This document shows positions 63,160 through 64,000 of a stretch of DNA of 64,000 nucleotides, piece after piece. How positions within the stretch are numbered: the stretch's first letter is position 1; the number at the start of each line of letters is the position of its first letter. The DNA comes from Inia geoffrensis (Eukaryota; Chordata; Mammalia; Artiodactyla; Iniidae): positions 1-64,000 of the forward strand of contig JAZAQT010000247.1 of NCBI GenBank assembly GCA_036417435.1, in the 5' to 3' direction. Below the pieces are notes generated by a model. The model made no database searches, was not told where the DNA came from, and saw nothing but the letters and a program-made list of their open reading frames with translations. The position numbers were made by a program, and so were the translations under genes.

Positions 63160-64000
63160 GCTCCCGTACACAGAGCAGCCCCAAACTTTGGTGTGGCTGT
63201 GTCTTTTTCATTTAAATTTTCCGAATCTATAGCACCATAAGTGGAAGTGCCCTAGGCTCTCTAGCTTGGTTTTTTCTTTGTTCCAGGAAACACCATCCAC
63301 TTCTCCAGAGTGGCTGTTGGCAGTTTACATCCAGTCCATCAGCATAACAAGGCTGCCGGTTCTCCATGGCCTGTCCTGCCTCTCTGGATTTTACAATTTT
63401 TTCGGACGGCTCTTTGGATCGGTGGGAAGGGAGACTTCCTTGTAGTGCGGATTTCCATTGCAGGCTTGCTTGGTTGGCCAAAAAGGGCATATGCGTTTTT
63501 TCCTGAATATATTCAGGAAAAAACGCATACGCCCTTTTTGACCAAGTGCATCACTGTCGAAGTGCTACCTCTTTTCCTACGCTTTCAGAGCAATTCTTAT
63601 GTACCCCCTGATATCTGTTTTCTGCAATTCTGCGTCGCGTTCAAGTCCTCTTCACAGCCTTCCTTCAATAAATTTTTGGATGATAGGGGTCATTTGGAAC
63701 TCTGCAGGATTGTGAGTTACAGTGCCAAAAATCTCCTTTTCTCAACTCGCTTTCTTGTGAGCTGACCGAAAACCCGAAGAATTGCTTCAGGCCCTAATCT
63801 TGTTCCGGCATGGCACGCTGAGCCTTTGGTGAATTCTTCTTCCTGTAGGGAAATTAGAGTTCAATGTGCCCGTCCAAACACATCGAGTTAGCCGCTCATT
63901 CGTTCTCCTTATTCCTGTTCATCTTCCACGGAAATTGCAAACTGTGCCAAACAAGAGGTCAAAGGCACTGACTCTCCAAGTGGGGAGAATGTTAATATTG
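63160..64000. repeat. Satellite monomer 36 (partial, cut by window end)
   Basis: 841 bp seen. The palindrome at 63474-63545 has GGGCATATGCG and TTTTTGACCA changes. CATCCAGTCCATC, CGGCTCTTT, AATCTTGTTCCGG and GGGAAATTAGAG match monomer 28. Confidence 0.88.

Larger units (their letters stand above)
61018..64000. repeat. Satellite array, right block
   Basis: The same orientation and unit as the left block, beginning at unit position about 1331 and running off the window. Contains a partial, a 1,725-bp complete and a partial monomer. Confidence 0.88.

Overview
The window is almost entirely one mammalian tandem satellite, with about 5 kb of ordinary interspersed-repeat DNA near the right end. The unit is 1,731-1,736 bp in the well-kept part. 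I count 32 complete monomers and one partial from 1 to about 55,945, then a partial, one complete and one partial monomer from about 61,018 to the end. Length, layout and a mariner-type palindrome of the kind common in cetartiodactyls point to a whale. The best match I can recall is the common cetacean satellite, about 1.75 kb in baleen and other non-delphinoid whales and about 1.58 kb in dolphins. That assignment is from memory and was not searched. I see no gene likely to be translated.

Anatomy of the unit, numbered from the GATCCCGTAC at base 1. Unit positions about 1171-1736 and 1-310 read as one old LINE-1 3' end in antisense, from the A-rich tail side into the 3' part of the element. 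Positions 315-386 are a 72-bp palindrome with a mariner-like TTGGCCAAAAAG end. Positions 387-1170 are a CpG-richer core of unknown origin.

Layout. Monomers 1-29 (1-50,315) are highly similar but mosaic. They carry A-type and B-type second halves, often alternating, which makes dimers of about 3.47 kb. A larger duplication displaced by 15,620 bp links monomers 1-3 with 10-12. Monomers 30-33 (50,316-55,945) decay step by step. The non-satellite island (about 55,946-61,017) holds two antisense L1 3' fragments, a broken class I endogenous retrovirus pol on the minus strand, two weak LTR-like stretches and some unrecognised sequence. The satellite then resumes out of phase. After a diverged 0.65 kb it becomes array-like again, and it shares diagnostic variants with monomers 24 and 28 on the far side of the island.

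How the parts relate. Nothing suggests genes working together. The interest lies in how a satellite unit was assembled from transposon pieces, how a long palindrome survived in every monomer, and how exchange has moved tracts around the array, apparently also across the island. The many short open frames repeat only because the DNA repeats.
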